A stretch of DNA of 14,234 nt from Cellvibrionales bacterium (lineage in GTDB: Bacteria > Pseudomonadota > Gammaproteobacteria > Pseudomonadales > UBA7434): the NCBI GenBank assembly GCA_018668095.1, contig JABIQF010000010.1:1-14234 (forward strand). The letters are read 5' to 3'. Both the position numbers and the translations under genes were made by a program. The notes under the pieces were generated by a model that was not told where the DNA came from, ran no database searches, and saw only the letters and a program-made list of their open reading frames with translations. Of the stretch, positions 12,692 to 14,234 are shown in pieces. How positions within the stretch are numbered: position 1 is the stretch's first letter; every line of letters begins with the position of its first letter.

Positions 12692-14074
12692 ATGGACAAC
12701 GATACTATTACCGCCATTGCTACTGCAGCAGGAAAAGGCGGTATTGGTATTGTTCGTCTTTCAGGTCCAAAGTCTTTGTCTATCGCGAAGCAATTAACAC
12801 AAACAGATTTATCTCCTCGACACGCATTATTTTCTCCCTTTGTTAATAAAAATCTTGAAAAAATTGATGAAGGTATCGCTTTATACTTCCCAAGACCTCA
12901 TTCCTTTACCGGTGAAGATGTAGTTGAACTGCAAGGACATGGTGGAGCTGTTGTTCTTAATTTATTACTTGCCGAAACGGTAAAACTGGGTGCGCGAATA
13001 GCAAGGCCTGGGGAGTTCTCTGAACGTGCCTTTTTAAACGATAAAATAGACCTTGTTCAAGCTGAAGCGATTGCTGATATTATTGAAAGTCGATCAGAGA
13101 CTGCAGCAAGATCAGCAATGCGATCATTAAGCGGTGAGTTTTCAAAAAAAATACATGACCTTACTAACGATATAACTAAGCTTAGGATTTATATTGAGGC
13201 GGCTATTGATTTTCCTGAAGAAGAAGTTGACTTTGTTTCTGACGGTTACGTACTTAATGAATTAAACCAACTCAGTCATTCAATAGAAGCTATTTGGCAG
13301 CAAGCAAAACAAGGTAGTTTAATTCGTGATGGTGTATCTGTTGTAATTATTGGTAAACCTAATGCGGGTAAATCCAGTTTATTAAATTTATTAGCCGGTG
13401 ATGATTTAGCAATTGTTAATCAACGTGCGGGAACAACGCGTGACATTTTACGTGAAGATATTCAAATTGATGGATTACCTTTACGTATAATTGATACCGC
13501 AGGATTACGTGATTCTGATGATGAAATTGAACAAGAAGGGATACGTCGCGCTAAGAAAGAAATAGAAAAAGCTGATGTTATTTTATTTATGCGTGATGCG
13601 GTTACGGAAGGAGCGTTACCTGAAGATAAAAAACAAATAATTGAGAGTATTCATAAAGAGCTTTCAAATTTTAAAATAACACCGCTTGAGTCGACATCAT
13701 TTATTGTTGTTAATAATAAAATAGATATGAATGCGACTTCAGCTTCGGTGAATACCAATCATTATTTTACTGAAGTTTCCTTATCGGCTAAAACGGGTGA
13801 TGGGTTTAATTTATTTACAGAGAGTCTAAAGACGCTTTGTGGATTTAGTGAAAGTGAAAATAGCTTTGTTGCACGTAGTCGTCATATTGAAGCTATTGAT
13901 AATGCACGGAGTTATATTTTAGAAGGTAAGAAGCAGTTGCTTGAGAATCAAGCTGGTGAGTTGCTAGCTGAAGATTTAAGACAGGCGCAGAATTATCTGG
14001 GTACAATAACAGGTAAGGTTTCTTCTGACGATTTGCTTGGTGAGATATTTTCTAGTTTTTGTATTGGGAAGTGA
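12692..14074 (+). CDS. mnmE: tRNA modification GTPase MnmE (TrmE)
   Basis: With MnmG, MnmE forms the complex that adds the carboxymethylaminomethyl group to wobble U34 of certain tRNAs, using GTP, a tetrahydrofolate derivative and glycine or ammonium. The 460 residues fit the family (454 in E. coli). The N-terminal folate-binding domain (about 1-118) includes GKGGIGIVRLSG (14-25), followed by a helical domain. An inserted GTPase domain carries G1 GKPNAGKS (221-228, with N224 as likely potassium ligand), G2 AGTTRD (246-251), G3 DTAGLRD (268-274) and G4 NKID (342-345). The C-terminal CIGK holds the essential C457. The start follows the family N-terminus (MDNDTI). The gene is 29 bases after yidC. 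No terminator is visible after the TGA; mnmG, rsmG and parAB often follow in relatives. Confidence 0.98.
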   Translation: MDNDTITAIATAAGKGGIGIVRLSGPKSLSIAKQLTQTDLSPRHALFSPFVNKNLEKIDEGIALYFPRPHSFTGEDVVELQGHGGAVVLNLLLAETVKLGARIARPGEFSERAFLNDKIDLVQAEAIADIIESRSETAARSAMRSLSGEFSKKIHDLTNDITKLRIYIEAAIDFPEEEVDFVSDGYVLNELNQLSHSIEAIWQQAKQGSLIRDGVSVVIIGKPNAGKSSLLNLLAGDDLAIVNQRAGTTRDILREDIQIDGLPLRIIDTAGLRDSDDEIEQEGIRRAKKEIEKADVILFMRDAVTEGALPEDKKQIIESIHKELSNFKITPLESTSFIVVNNKIDMNATSASVNTNHYFTEVSLSAKTGDGFNLFTESLKTLCGFSESENSFVARSRHIEAIDNARSYILEGKKQLLENQAGELLAEDLRQAQNYLGTITGKVSSDDLLGEIFSSFCIGK

Positions 14075-14140
14075 TTTTTTCTATTTAATAGTATTGTTTT
14101 ATTCTGGGTTTTTCGTTTATTTTTTTGAGTTTTCAATCAA

Positions 14141-14234
14141 GACCGTCGGGAGTGGCCCGACATGCCAGTCACTTTTTGCTACAGCAAAAAAAGTAACCAA
14201 AAATGCCGCAAACTAGCGAAGTTTGATCTCGAGA
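14141..14234 (+). repeat. Probable start of a dispersed intergenic repeat, cut by the window edge
   Basis: After about 65 bases with no gene or terminator beyond mnmE, composition changes. GTCGGG/CCCGAC (14145-14150 and 14156-14161) make a 6-bp stem. ACTTTTTGCT (14171-14180) pairs with AGCAAAAAAAGT (14183-14194) with two bulged A residues. AAACT/AGTTT (14210-14214, 14220-14224) make a third short stem. The AAAGTAACCAAAAA wording after such a hairpin resembles high-copy intergenic repeats I remember from gammaproteobacterial genomes. An ATG frame from 14162 stays open to the edge but looks like the spurious frames often called in these repeats. Confidence 0.45.

Noticed and set aside
1..14234. 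A defence island, prophage, IS element, CRISPR array or biosynthetic cluster
   Set aside because: All protein genes are core housekeeping genes in conserved order, and I saw no transposase, integrase, spaced repeat array or tRNA.
14162..14234. Open frame from ATG 14162 as a new gene
   Set aside because: It lies in hairpin-rich sequence typical of intergenic repeats, has no ribosome site, and is cut after 24 codons.

Overview
The window is the replication-origin region of a gammaproteobacterial chromosome, about 40% G+C by eye. Gene content and order (glyS, a plsC-type acyltransferase, gyrB, recF, dnaN, dnaA, oriC, rpmH, rnpA, yidD, yidC, mnmE) match the pseudomonad/Oceanospirillales arrangement, and the DnaA and YidC sequences resemble that group. 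A marine Oceanospirillales-like organism is my inference; no species is claimed.

Layout: bases 2-2325 hold the 3' three-quarters of glyS and a complete plsC-like gene on the + strand. They converge on a leftward (- strand) block gyrB, recF, dnaN, dnaA (2373-9179), which is transcribed away from the origin. The roughly 700-base gap 9207-9904 holds the putative oriC: a perfect DnaA box, three one-mismatch boxes, a perfect IHF-consensus match and an approximately 86% A+T stretch. Its right end carries the rpmH promoter. Rightward from there run rpmH (44 codons), rnpA, yidD (overlapping rnpA), yidC and mnmE. The last 90 bases look like the start of a dispersed intergenic repeat and are cut by the window edge.

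How the genes work together: DnaA opens oriC, the DnaN clamp tethers the polymerase, RecF acts at gapped DNA and gyrase removes supercoils. On the other side L34, the RNase P protein, YidD and YidC link ribosome and tRNA production to membrane-protein insertion, and MnmE modifies tRNA. Both blocks run co-directionally with the forks leaving oriC; glyS and plsC are head-on.

No undescribed gene system is visible; the protein set is core housekeeping. The unusual signals lie between or inside the genes: two parS-type ParB sites in recF, a possible chain of tiny overlapping reading frames joining dnaN to recF, nested inverted repeats between rpmH and rnpA, a perfect palindrome over the rpmH -10 element, and a TTG start for dnaA. 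I saw no tRNA, rRNA, CRISPR array, IS element or prophage.
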